IMG/VR virus record: IMGVR_UViG_3300018428_000153
Span: 1-26,208 of that record
Reading direction: 5' to 3' (one strand)
DNA length: 26,208 nucleotides
Origin: a virus
A program made the position numbers and the translations under genes. This document shows, in pieces, positions 5,343-12,623 of this stretch. The notes beneath the pieces were generated by a model, which did no database searches, was not told where the DNA came from, and worked only from the letters and a program-made list of their open reading frames with translations. How positions within the stretch are numbered: position 1 is the stretch's first letter; each line of letters begins with the position of its first letter.

Positions 5343-5727
5343 AGTTTACTATAATTTACATAAGAATTGTTACTCTATTGTTTCTCTTGAGAAAGAGAAC
5401 TATGGTAGAGTAATTAAGCACGAGAATTCTGTGCCGTTGTTTGATGCACAGTTCAAAGTGTCAGAGAAAGGCAGACAACGAGTGTTGCGTGAGCAGAAAA
5501 AAAATGTCCACGCATATGTTGTAGGCACTTGGGTGAGTGAGTTTGAAATTCATAAAGATGAATTTTTAACTAGGTTGCCTATAAAGTTAGCTACTTATAG
5601 TCCTTATAAGTACAGTAGCTTTGTTGATGTTCACTCTAAGAAACCATTAACTAAAGCTAGTCAAGTTCTACTTTCAAAAAGACATTTTGTAGGTAGACAA
5701 ACAAGTATGATATATTATGTGGCATAA
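5329..5727 (+). CDS. hypothetical basic protein, 132 aa
   Basis: Two adjacent ATG codons (5329 and 5332) are possible; 5332 has the better spacing from AGAGGA. The protein is basic (Lys-rich in the middle and C-terminal half) and begins MKVKVYYNLHKNCYSIVSLE. Similar beginnings occur in uncharacterised phage proteins with an N-terminal beta-strand pair, but I know no function. There is no signal peptide and no cysteine cluster. It follows an acidic small gene with a 14-base overlap. Confidence 0.7.
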   Translation: MMKVKVYYNLHKNCYSIVSLEKENYGRVIKHENSVPLFDAQFKVSEKGRQRVLREQKKNVHAYVVGTWVSEFEIHKDEFLTRLPIKLATYSPYKYSSFVDVHSKKPLTKASQVLLSKRHFVGRQTSMIYYVA

Positions 5728-5735
5728 GGAGAAAA

Positions 5736-5897
5736 ATGATGACAATGAATGATACTTTTAAAAAGTTTGAAGAAACATTACTTTTAAATTGCATAGCAGA
5801 CCCTAGTTATGCTACAAAAATGTTAATGAATAAATATGGGTATACTATGGCAGACTTACAAAAAGTTAGAGAAAAAGGTAAGGCTGATGATTCGTGA
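5736..5897 (+). CDS. hypothetical protein, 53 aa
   Basis: Begins MMTMNDTFKKFEET and ends EKGKADDS. AGGAGAAAA precedes the start, eight bases after the previous stop. A single helical domain with a basic C-terminal half is likely. Its last 11 bases overlap the start of the acetyltransferase gene, suggesting coupling. Function unknown. Confidence 0.65.
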   Translation: MMTMNDTFKKFEETLLLNCIADPSYATKMLMNKYGYTMADLQKVREKGKADDS

Positions 5898-6333
5898 TGC
5901 GACAAAATGTGATATTGAGTATCTTCTTCCCTTGGCTCGTAAGATGCATTCCACAAGTATTTATAAGAATAGCCATTATTCTGATGACAATATTCGTGTT
6001 TGGGCTAAAGGTTATATTGATTCTGACCACAGCTACTTTCGTGTTTATTGCAGAGAAGAAAAGGCAGTTGCTTTCTTACTTGGATACATAACCAATTATC
6101 TATGGGGCGATGACATTTTTGCTCAAGAAGAACTTTTGTTTACTGATGGTAAAAGTCAATTAGCAGGTTTTAAACTGTTAAAAGATTTTGAAAAGTGGGC
6201 AATAAAAAATAATTGTAGAGAAGTAAACTATTCTGTAACATATGGAGGAGCAACAACTTCTCAGTATGACGATGTTATGGAGAGACTAGGTTACACAAAG
6301 CAAGGAACAATTTACAAGAAAGGATTAAAATGA
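5887..6333 (+). CDS. GNAT-family N-acetyltransferase
   Basis: 148 residues from ATG 5887 (MIRDATKCDIEYLLPLARKMHS), the usual beta1-alpha1 opening of GNAT proteins; an upstream start at 5836 would add an unlikely extension. The pattern continues with a central strand (KAVAFLLGYI, about residues 61-70), a helix (GFKLLKDFEKWAIKNN), and the closing RLGYTKQGTIYKK typical of the C-terminal part of the fold. GNAT proteins transfer an acetyl group from acetyl-CoA to amines; the target, perhaps a host protein, cannot be read from sequence. Phage GNATs near the RNA polymerase gene are common in T7-like marine phages. It overlaps the next gene by ATGA. Confidence 0.85.
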   Translation: MIRDATKCDIEYLLPLARKMHSTSIYKNSHYSDDNIRVWAKGYIDSDHSYFRVYCREEKAVAFLLGYITNYLWGDDIFAQEELLFTDGKSQLAGFKLLKDFEKWAIKNNCREVNYSVTYGGATTSQYDDVMERLGYTKQGTIYKKGLK

Positions 6334-6572
6334 TAAAAACTGCAATGGTTCTTATAATAATATTACACGGATACAAAGATGCTCCGTACACAGAAAAATT
6401 TATTGGAAAAGTACCAGACTGTCTCAATGAGACACTTGAGCCACTCACAGAAAAATTAAAAGAAAAGTATCCAGAAAAAATGTGGGGATATATGTGTATA
6501 GATGAGCCTCTGTGGGAACATAAAAAATCTTTTTATGGTCTTTCAAAGGGAGATACAGAATTAACATATTAG
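6330..6572 (+). CDS. hypothetical small protein with hydrophobic N-terminus
   Basis: 80 residues. Residues 5-13 (AMVLIIILH) form a short hydrophobic stretch after MIKT, like a truncated signal or membrane anchor. The rest is charged, and two cysteines in the soluble part (the first in the palindrome-encoded C-L-N-E-T, the second in YMCIDEP) could form a disulfide if exported. The ATG overlaps the stop of the acetyltransferase gene. Function unknown. Confidence 0.65.
   Translation: MIKTAMVLIIILHGYKDAPYTEKFIGKVPDCLNETLEPLTEKLKEKYPEKMWGYMCIDEPLWEHKKSFYGLSKGDTELTY
6420..6434. repeat. 15-bp palindrome, copy 11
   Basis: TGTCTCAATGAGACA inside the 80-aa gene, read C-L-N-E-T. Confidence 0.95.
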
Positions 6573-6778
6573 TATTAGAAATAATTTGTGCAATATTAGC
6601 AGTAATTAGTGTTTGGTTGTATGGCAATGGAAGTCGTTATGCACCACTCTTTGGATTATTCTGTCAAATGTTTTGGATAACTTGGACAATACAAGGAAAT
6701 CACTACCCAATGTTGATATTGTGCATTTTTATGGTCGGCACACACATACGCAACTACTTTGTGATGCGAAACAAGTAG
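6560..6778 (+). CDS. small membrane protein with probable ATT start
   Basis: The frame reads on to TAG at 6776-6778 and encodes a hydrophobic protein, with membrane segments about residues 4-20, 27-43 and 48-65. It resembles small PnuC-like or other helical membrane proteins of phages (V-W-L-Y-G-N near residues 17-22). No ATG, GTG or TTG with a ribosome binding site lies at the 5' end. The only well-placed codon is ATT 6560, nine bases after AAAGGGAG, overlapping the previous gene. Either a rare ATT start is used or the gene is damaged at its 5' end. The coding character is clear; the start is not. Confidence 0.55.
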   Translation: MNILVLEIICAILAVISVWLYGNGSRYAPLFGLFCQMFWITWTIQGNHYPMLILCIFMVGTHIRNYFVMRNK

Positions 6779-6788
6779 TTGTTGCAAA

Positions 6789-6810
6789 GTGATAGGAAAT
6801 GTGATAGGAA
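6789..6810. repeat. GTGATAGGAA direct repeat
   Basis: GTGATAGGAA at 6789-6798 and 6801-6810, 12 bases apart, in the 38-base gap before the zinc-ribbon and RNA polymerase genes. It contains the TGATAG core seen near promoters P1-P3. The second copy also provides AGGAA as ribosome binding site for the ATG at 6817. Confidence 0.6.
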
Positions 6811-6816
6811 TTCCGT

Positions 6817-6975
6817 ATGAAATGTTGGCATTGTAACATAGAACTAATCTGGAATAATGATTATGATATAGAGAGTGAATGTGAAGAATATTGTATGGAG
6901 ACTCATTTGAGTTGTCCTAACTGTAATTCCTTTGTTGTAGTGAGATTACCTAAAAGAGATAATGATGAAATATAA
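6817..6975 (+). CDS. small zinc-ribbon protein, 52 aa
   Basis: MKCWHCNIELIW at the N-terminus gives C3-x2-C6, and LSCPNCNSF gives C33-x2-C36: two CxxC knuckles about 27 residues apart, a zinc ribbon. Further cysteines at 22 and 26. Similar small zinc ribbons are found in marine podoviruses. The gene overlaps the start of the RNA polymerase gene by 14 bases, so translation of the two is probably coupled. A role in modulating transcription is conceivable from position only. Confidence 0.8.
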   Translation: MKCWHCNIELIWNNDYDIESECEEYCMETHLSCPNCNSFVVVRLPKRDNDEI

Positions 6976-9424
6976 TAATAAACTATATAGCATACAAAGA
7001 GAACTTGAGTCAGATATGCAAACACGAGGTGTTGAGTATTATCGTTCTGAAGTTAGAAAGGCTATCGAAAAGGGAAACGAGTCTACAACTCTTTATGGAA
7101 TTCTAGCGATGAAAAAGAGTGTCGATTCTGTAGCCAATGGCATAGATGAATTCCTTGCAGAATCATTTAAAGGCAAGGCAGGTAGATTAAGTTCCTCTGC
7201 TCACCTACTCTCGTTAGTAGACCCAGAAGAGACTGCCTATATTGGGTTGAAACAAGTGGTCGATAGTCTTTCTAAAAATCAGACATTGACTAAGTGTGCG
7301 ATGAGTATTGCGAATGCCTTGGAAGACCAATGCAAGTTTGCTTTGTTTGAAAAGAATGAACCAAAATGGTTTAAGAAACTAGTTAAAGATGTAAATACAA
7401 GAACATCAAATAGGTATTATCGTAGGTATGCAATCATACACACTATGAATAAAAAAGCTTTGATTGACTATGAGGTGTGGTCTATACAAGAAAAACTTCA
7501 CTTGGGTTGCAAGGTGCTTGACCTCATTGTTTCAAAAACTGGTATTATAAAACAAGTAACACATACTTACGGAAAGAATAAAAAAGTGTTACACATTGCT
7601 CCAACTGAGACAACACTCAATTGGATAAATTCCGTCAATCTTCGTGGTGAAGTATTGTCTCCTAAATATATGCCTTGTGTTATTGAGCCTAGAGACTGGA
7701 CTAGTCCATACTCTGGAGGATATCATACAAGGCATATAAAACCTTTACCTATGATTAAGACATCTAACAGAAAGTATTTGACTGAGATGGACTACCATAA
7801 AATGGATGAGGAGTACAATGCTATAAATGCCTTACAAAAAACAAAATGGGCAGTAAACAAAGATGTATTAGAAGTTATGAAAACAGTATGGGAGTCTGGA
7901 GACAGTTGGTCTGGACTTCCATCCAAAGATGATGCACCACTTCCACCATCTCCTTTTCCTAACAAAAAGAAAGCTGATATGAATGAAGCTGAACTTTTAC
8001 AACTGAAAGAATGGAAACACGCAGCATCAAAAGTACATCAAGCAAATGCCAGAATGGCATCAAAAAGATTACAAGTAATCCGTACAATCTCTATGGCTAA
8101 TAAATTTAAAGAATTTGATTGTTTTTATTATGTGTATCAAAATGATTTTAGAGGTAGAAAGTATGTTGCTTCATCATTCCTAACACCACAAGGTCCAGAT
8201 TATTCAAAAGGATTACTATGTTTTGCTGAGACTGCTCCGTTGACCAGAGAGGGTTTGTATTGGTTAGCTGTTCACGGAGCAAATTGTTTTGGTGAAGACA
8301 AAGTTTCTTTTGATAATAGAAATGGGTGGGTCGAAGATAACACAGATAAAATTATTCAGACTGCGACAAATCCTTATGAATACAAATGGTGGCAAGATGC
8401 AGACAGCCCTTGGCAGTTTTTAGCTTTTTGTTTTGAATGGAAAGAAATACAAAGTAAGTTGTCAAAGAATCTAAAACTAGGAGATATAAATTCTAGAATT
8501 CCAGTTTCTCTTGATGGTTCAAACAACGGACTACAACATCTTTCAGCAATAGCTAGAGACAGAGTAGGAGCAATAAGTACAAATCTTGTGCCGTCAGAAA
8601 CACCCAACGATATTTATCAAGATGTTGCCAATGAAGTTATAAAAGTATTAGAAACTAGAAAGTCTCACGATGAGATGGCTAGGCAATGGTTAGAGTTTGG
8701 AATAAATAGAAAAACTACAAAAAGACCAGTTATGGTAGTTCCATATGGTGGTAAACTTTTTTCAACTAGACAATACATTGAAGATTATATAGTTGATAAA
8801 ATGGATGTAGGAATTACACATCCTTGGGGAAATGATTTATGGCAACCAACTTTTTATCTGGCAGAGATAGTGTGGGAGTGTATAGGAAAGGTTATTGTGT
8901 CTGCTAGAACAGTTATGGACTGGTTACAACAAGTATCTTCAAATATATCTAAATTAAATTTACCAGTTATGTGGATGACACCTACTGGATTTTTAGTACA
9001 ACAAATGTATCCAGAGACTAAGTCAAGAAGAATAACAACATACATAGATAACACATTGATAAAACCACAAGTAAGAGAACAAGACTTTTCAAAAGCTGAC
9101 AGAAGAAGAAGTATAAATGGAGCATCTCCAAATTTTATTCATTCTATGGATTCTGCAGCTATGACAATAACAATTAACAAGTGTGTAGAAGTAGGAATAA
9201 AAGATTTTGCAATGGTGCACGATTCTTATGGAGTACACGCAAGTTATGTACCAGTACTACATAAATTAACCAGACAAAGTTTTTCTGAAATGTATCAGAA
9301 TAATGATGTCTTAACTGATTTTGAAACTTTTGCGAAAGAGGTAACAGATGAGATACCTCCTCAACCAGAAAAAGGTGATTTAGATTTGGAAGTAGTAAAA
9401 CAATCTAATTACTTTTTTAGCTAG
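6962..9424 (+). CDS. rpoT7: T7-like single-subunit RNA polymerase
   Basis: 820 residues (T7 gp1 has 883). Catalytic elements: D518 in DGSNNGLQHLSA (T7 D537); K587 and Y595 in KRPVMVVPYGG, with the same eight-residue spacing as T7 K631-Y639; and H753-D754 in MVHDSYGVH (T7 H811-D812). The DFRGRKY motif near residue 397 is also conserved. It transcribes the middle and late genes from its own promoters, whose sequence is not known here. Two ATG codons (6962, 6965) are possible. A palindrome copy begins at the base after the stop codon. The symbol is descriptive only; the T7 name is gene 1. Confidence 0.98.
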   Translation: MMKYNNKLYSIQRELESDMQTRGVEYYRSEVRKAIEKGNESTTLYGILAMKKSVDSVANGIDEFLAESFKGKAGRLSSSAHLLSLVDPEETAYIGLKQVVDSLSKNQTLTKCAMSIANALEDQCKFALFEKNEPKWFKKLVKDVNTRTSNRYYRRYAIIHTMNKKALIDYEVWSIQEKLHLGCKVLDLIVSKTGIIKQVTHTYGKNKKVLHIAPTETTLNWINSVNLRGEVLSPKYMPCVIEPRDWTSPYSGGYHTRHIKPLPMIKTSNRKYLTEMDYHKMDEEYNAINALQKTKWAVNKDVLEVMKTVWESGDSWSGLPSKDDAPLPPSPFPNKKKADMNEAELLQLKEWKHAASKVHQANARMASKRLQVIRTISMANKFKEFDCFYYVYQNDFRGRKYVASSFLTPQGPDYSKGLLCFAETAPLTREGLYWLAVHGANCFGEDKVSFDNRNGWVEDNTDKIIQTATNPYEYKWWQDADSPWQFLAFCFEWKEIQSKLSKNLKLGDINSRIPVSLDGSNNGLQHLSAIARDRVGAISTNLVPSETPNDIYQDVANEVIKVLETRKSHDEMARQWLEFGINRKTTKRPVMVVPYGGKLFSTRQYIEDYIVDKMDVGITHPWGNDLWQPTFYLAEIVWECIGKVIVSARTVMDWLQQVSSNISKLNLPVMWMTPTGFLVQQMYPETKSRRITTYIDNTLIKPQVREQDFSKADRRRSINGASPNFIHSMDSAAMTITINKCVEVGIKDFAMVHDSYGVHASYVPVLHKLTRQSFSEMYQNNDVLTDFETFAKEVTDEIPPQPEKGDLDLEVVKQSNYFFS

Positions 9425-9439
9425 TGTCTCAATGAGACA
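9425..9439. repeat. 15-bp palindrome, copy 12
   Basis: TGTCTCAATGAGACA immediately after the RNA polymerase stop codon (no bases between), at the junction between RNA polymerase and the replication genes. Confidence 0.95.
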
Positions 9440-9454
9440 GTTGTTCTGAGGGGG

Positions 9455-9482
9455 TTGACTATGAGAATTGACTATGTTAGAT
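9455..9482 (+). promoter_or_regulatory. possible promoter with TTGACTATG repeat
   Basis: GGGGGTTGACT (9450-9460) matches the -35 context of P2 and P3, but 16 bases on only TTAGAT is found, a poor -10. TTGACTATG is repeated directly at 9455-9463 and 9468-9476, the second copy including the next ATG. It may be a weak host promoter, a phage polymerase promoter, or chance. Confidence 0.3.
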
Positions 9483-9635
9483 TTAGATAAAGTGAACAAA
9501 GACTTTTTAATTTTGTTATACGAGAATTGTAGAGAGAGATACATACCAGTACCTCTTGATATAATCGCTAAACTCTTAGAGTTTGGTGTAGATGTAAGCG
9601 AACTTGATAAAATTATTGATGAAAGGAGAAAATAA
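9474..9635 (+). CDS. hypothetical protein, 53 aa
   Basis: Begins MLDLDKVNKDFLILLYENC and ends IIDERRK. It fills the gap between RNA polymerase and the ssDNA-binding protein and ends one base before that gene's ATG. The sequence PLDIIAKLLEFGVDVSELDKII looks like a small helical domain. The ribosome binding site is weak (GAGGGGG about 20 bases upstream). Possibly a small regulator or partner of SSB; function unknown. Confidence 0.6.
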   Translation: MLDLDKVNKDFLILLYENCRERYIPVPLDIIAKLLEFGVDVSELDKIIDERRK

Positions 9636-9636
9636 T

Positions 9637-10260
9637 ATGGCATATCAAGTAACACCTATGGGTAAATCCCAATGGGCAAAAATAGCAGTAGCAGATACCA
9701 AATTTGTAGCTGATGGTGAATATTCTATTCGCTTGAGGCTCAAAGGTGAAAATGCTACAAAGCTACAAGCTAATATTGATAAAGCAGTCGAGCAAGCTGT
9801 AGCTAAAGCTGTTGCAGACAATCCCAACAAAAAAATTAAAAAAGGTACTGTACCTTATGTTGAGGTTGTCGAAGATGGCAAACAAACTGGAGAACTTGAT
9901 TTTAAGTTCAAACAGAAAAAAATTATTCAAACAAAAAATGGTCAAGTTGAAAAAAAGGTCGTTATGTTTGATGCTAATAATAAACCAATAGTCGAAAAAC
10001 TATTGATTGGTAATGGGTCTGATGTCAAAGTGGCATACAACCCAATGCCGTACTACACTCCTACAATGGGGGCTTCAGTATCACTCAAACTTGTTGGGGT
10101 TCAAATATTGAATCTTGTACCTTACGACAGCAACGAGGAGTCTGCTGAGTCTTTAGGTTTCAAGAAAGAAGATGGATATTCACATACTAACTCTACTGGA
10201 GGAAATGATGAAGAAGAAGACATCTCTTTTGAAGAACCAAAAGAAGAAGCAGACTTTTAG
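9637..10260 (+). CDS. single-stranded DNA-binding protein (T7 gp2.5-like)
   Basis: 207 residues from ATG 9637, with GAAAGGAG in good position. Position before endonuclease I, a beta-rich core (residues 1-165) and a highly acidic C-terminal tail (EEEDISFEEPKEEADF) ending in Phe match the T7 gp2.5 type, where the acidic, Phe-ending tail contacts DNA polymerase and helicase. It coats ssDNA during replication and recombination. The acidic tail region also encodes the start of the next gene in another frame. Confidence 0.9.
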   Translation: MAYQVTPMGKSQWAKIAVADTKFVADGEYSIRLRLKGENATKLQANIDKAVEQAVAKAVADNPNKKIKKGTVPYVEVVEDGKQTGELDFKFKQKKIIQTKNGQVEKKVVMFDANNKPIVEKLLIGNGSDVKVAYNPMPYYTPTMGASVSLKLVGVQILNLVPYDSNEESAESLGFKKEDGYSHTNSTGGNDEEEDISFEEPKEEADF

Positions 10261-10594
10261 GTCAAAGTTTGAGGAGAGTATAGCAAATGACTTGGACAAC
10301 CAAAAAGTTAAATATGAATATGAAAGCGAGAAGTTACAATATACTGTGGAGAGAAATTATCTTCCAGATTTTAAACTTCCCTCTGGAATATTCATTGAAG
10401 CTAAAGGGTGGTTCAAGTCTGCTGACCAACGCAAACATAGGACTATTAAAAAACAACATCCTAATATTGATATTAGGTTTGTTTTCCAAAATCCAAATGT
10501 TAGGGTGCAAGGAAGCCGTATGACTTGTTCTGAATGGTGTGAGAAATATGGCTTCAAATTCGCAAGTAAACTAATACCAAAGGAGTGGTTATGA
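10205..10594 (+). CDS. endonuclease I (T7 gp3-like Holliday junction resolvase)
   Basis: 129 residues. FRSKFEES (E23), PDF (D55) and FIEAKG (E65, K67) match the T7 gp3 active site (E20, D55, E65, K67); the C-terminal CEKYGFKFASKLIPKEW is also nearly the T7 sequence. It cuts branched DNA and helps degrade host DNA. Start is ATG 10205 or 10208 after GGAGGA, within the end of the SSB gene; its Lys-rich N-terminus is the shifted reading of the acidic SSB tail. It overlaps the lysozyme gene by ATGA. Confidence 0.95.
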   Translation: MMKKKTSLLKNQKKKQTFRSKFEESIANDLDNQKVKYEYESEKLQYTVERNYLPDFKLPSGIFIEAKGWFKSADQRKHRTIKKQHPNIDIRFVFQNPNVRVQGSRMTCSEWCEKYGFKFASKLIPKEWL

Positions 10595-11016
10595 GTAGAG
10601 AATCTACTGATTACATAATGATTCATTGTTCTGCAACTAGAGCCGATATGGATATAGGTGCTGCTGACATCGACAGATGGCATAGGCAACGAGGTTGGAG
10701 AAAAATTGGATATCATTATGTCATAAGGCGAAATGGTGAAGTTGAAACTGGCAGAGATATGGATGCAGTTGGTGCACATTGCAAGGGAATGAATGACAAG
10801 AGTGTCTCGATTTGTCTTGTAGGTGGACTCGATGAACATAACAAAGCTGAAAACAATTTTACCAAGGAGCAATGGGATACTCTTGAAAAGTTAGTTTGGC
10901 AATGTAAATTACCTTATGCAGATGCAGAAGTAGTTGGACATAACGAATTTTCTGATAAAGAGTGCCCTTGCTTCGATGTGAGGGAATGGTGGAGCACGAA
11001 GAAAGCAACTTCTTAA
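10591..11016 (+). CDS. N-acetylmuramoyl-L-alanine amidase (T7 lysozyme, gp3.5-like)
   Basis: 141 residues. Zinc ligands H12 (MIHCSAT), H117 (VGHNEF) and C125 (DKECP) and catalytic Y41 and K123 align with T7 H17, H122, C130, Y46 and K128. It cleaves the amide bond between muramic acid and L-alanine in peptidoglycan. In T7 the same protein also binds and inhibits the phage RNA polymerase, which may apply here. ATG 10591 has AGGAG five bases upstream. The 3' end overlaps the primase-helicase gene by 31 bases if that starts at ATG 10986. Confidence 0.96.
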   Translation: MSRESTDYIMIHCSATRADMDIGAADIDRWHRQRGWRKIGYHYVIRRNGEVETGRDMDAVGAHCKGMNDKSVSICLVGGLDEHNKAENNFTKEQWDTLEKLVWQCKLPYADAEVVGHNEFSDKECPCFDVREWWSTKKATS

Positions 11017-12623
11017 CCCACAATCCTTGTCCGAATTGTCCATCGTCTGATGCGTTTGCTATTTATGACGATGGGCACGGATATTGTTTCTCGTGTGGGT
11101 ATACAGAAAAAGATTGTCTCATTGAGACAGAAAGGAGAGAAAAAGTGAATGCAGGATTAATTACAGATGGTGAACAAAAACCATTAGCTAAGAGAAGTAT
11201 TAATCAAGCTACAATCAAGAAGTGGGATTATCAAGTAGGTAACTACAATGGTAAAGCAGTACAGATTGCTAACTATAAAGATAATCAAGGAACAGTCATT
11301 GCACAAAAATTAAGATTTCCTAATAAAGATTTTTTATTTATTGGCAAGACTGAAAAAGTATCTTTGTATGGTCAATGGCTATGGAGAGATGGTGGTAAAC
11401 AAGTAACTGTGGTCGAGGGAGAGATTGATGCTCTGTCAATGAGCCAAGCCTTAAATAATAAATGGGCTGTTGTCTCTGTACCTCACGGAGCAGCAGGGGC
11501 AAAAAAAGATGTCGCTAAAGCTTTGGAGTGGTTAAGTAAGTTTGACAAAGTTGTTTTTATGTTTGACAATGATGAGGCAGGTAGAAAAGCTGCTCAAGAT
11601 TGTGCATCCATATTACCACCCAACAAAGCAAAGATTGCTAGTTTACCAATGAAAGATGCCAATGAAATGTTGGTAGCAGGAAAGGTAAATGAACTTATTG
11701 ATTGTATGTGGGATGCCAAGGACTTTAGACCAGATGGTATTGTCAATGGAGCAGATTTATGGGAGTTAGTCTCATCGACAGATGATACTGAATCTTTTGA
11801 ATATCCATTTAGTGGTTTAAATGGTAAAACACTTGGATTACGAAAAGGAGAGATTGTAACCATAACTGCAGGCTCTGGTGTAGGTAAAAGTCAACTCTGT
11901 AGAGAGATTGCCCATTATTTATTACATCAAGGGCAAACAATTGGTTATATTGCTCTTGAGGAAAGTGTAAAGAGGTCAGCCCTTGGGCTTATGTCTATTG
12001 CACTAAATAAACCACTACACCTAGGTAATGTAGATGTAACTGACAAGGAACTAAAAAAATCCTTTGAAGAAACACTAGGAACTGGTAGAGTATATCTTTA
12101 TGACCATTGGGGTTCTACTGAGTCAGATAATTTGTTGGCTAAGATTAGATACCTTGCAAATGGTTGTGGATGTTCTTTTATTGTTCTTGACCATATTAGT
12201 ATTGTTGTGTCTGGTATATCAGAGGGAGACGAAAGACGAACTATTGATAATACTATGACAAAACTAAGAGGATTAGTAGAAGAACTAAAGGTTGGCTTGA
12301 TATTAGTCTCGCATCTTAAAAGACCAGATGGTAAAGACCATACTGATGGAGCAAGAGTAAGTCTTGGTCAGTTAAGAGGTTCTAGTGGTATTGCACAACT
12401 AACAGATATTTGTATTGGTTGTGAAAGAAACTTGTCTGATAATTCTCCTACAACAACTGTAAGAGTATTGAAGAATAGGTGGACTGGAGAAACTGGAGTA
12501 GCTTGTAAATTAGCTTATGACAAACATACTGCTCGTATGAGTGAGTTGACTGTTGATGATGAAGATGATATAGATGATATTACTTTTAATGAAAAGGATG
12601 AACTAAATGAAACTAGTATTTGA
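10986..12623 (+). CDS. primase-helicase (T7 gp4-like)
   Basis: 545 residues from ATG 10986; a GTG at 10962 would add eight. ATG 10986 puts the zinc-finger cysteines at 15, 18, 34 and 37 (T7: 17, 20, 36, 39). Then come a Toprim-type primase core (VVEGEIDALS, FMFDNDEAG) and a RecA-like helicase with Walker A GSGVGKS at about 296-302 and a FIVLDH Walker B region. It makes RNA primers and unwinds DNA as a hexamer at the fork. Palindrome copy 13 lies in the linker after the zinc finger, followed by a ribosome binding site and an in-frame GTG. It overlaps the polymerase gene by 17 bases. Confidence 0.97.
   Translation: MVEHEESNFLTHNPCPNCPSSDAFAIYDDGHGYCFSCGYTEKDCLIETERREKVNAGLITDGEQKPLAKRSINQATIKKWDYQVGNYNGKAVQIANYKDNQGTVIAQKLRFPNKDFLFIGKTEKVSLYGQWLWRDGGKQVTVVEGEIDALSMSQALNNKWAVVSVPHGAAGAKKDVAKALEWLSKFDKVVFMFDNDEAGRKAAQDCASILPPNKAKIASLPMKDANEMLVAGKVNELIDCMWDAKDFRPDGIVNGADLWELVSSTDDTESFEYPFSGLNGKTLGLRKGEIVTITAGSGVGKSQLCREIAHYLLHQGQTIGYIALEESVKRSALGLMSIALNKPLHLGNVDVTDKELKKSFEETLGTGRVYLYDHWGSTESDNLLAKIRYLANGCGCSFIVLDHISIVVSGISEGDERRTIDNTMTKLRGLVEELKVGLILVSHLKRPDGKDHTDGARVSLGQLRGSSGIAQLTDICIGCERNLSDNSPTTTVRVLKNRWTGETGVACKLAYDKHTARMSELTVDDEDDIDDITFNEKDELNETSI
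11115..11129. repeat. 15-bp palindrome, copy 13
   Basis: TGTCTCATTGAGACA in the primase-helicase gene, read C-L-I-E-T, between zinc finger and primase core, 15 bases before an internal GTG preceded by AAAGGAGAG. Confidence 0.95.
11131..11147 (+). promoter_or_regulatory. internal ribosome binding site and GTG in helicase gene
   Basis: AAAGGAGAG followed by GTG at 11145-11147, in frame as codon 54 of the protein counted from ATG 10986. Starting here would produce a zinc-finger-less helicase form, as T7 does with gp4B from Met64. The position relative to the domains is the same as in T7. Confidence 0.6.

Noticed and set aside
5836-5886. N-terminal extension of the acetyltransferase
   Set aside because: It would lie inside the 53-aa gene at 5736-5897, and the GNAT fold begins at MIRDATKCD (5887), which has its own AAGG-type ribosome site.
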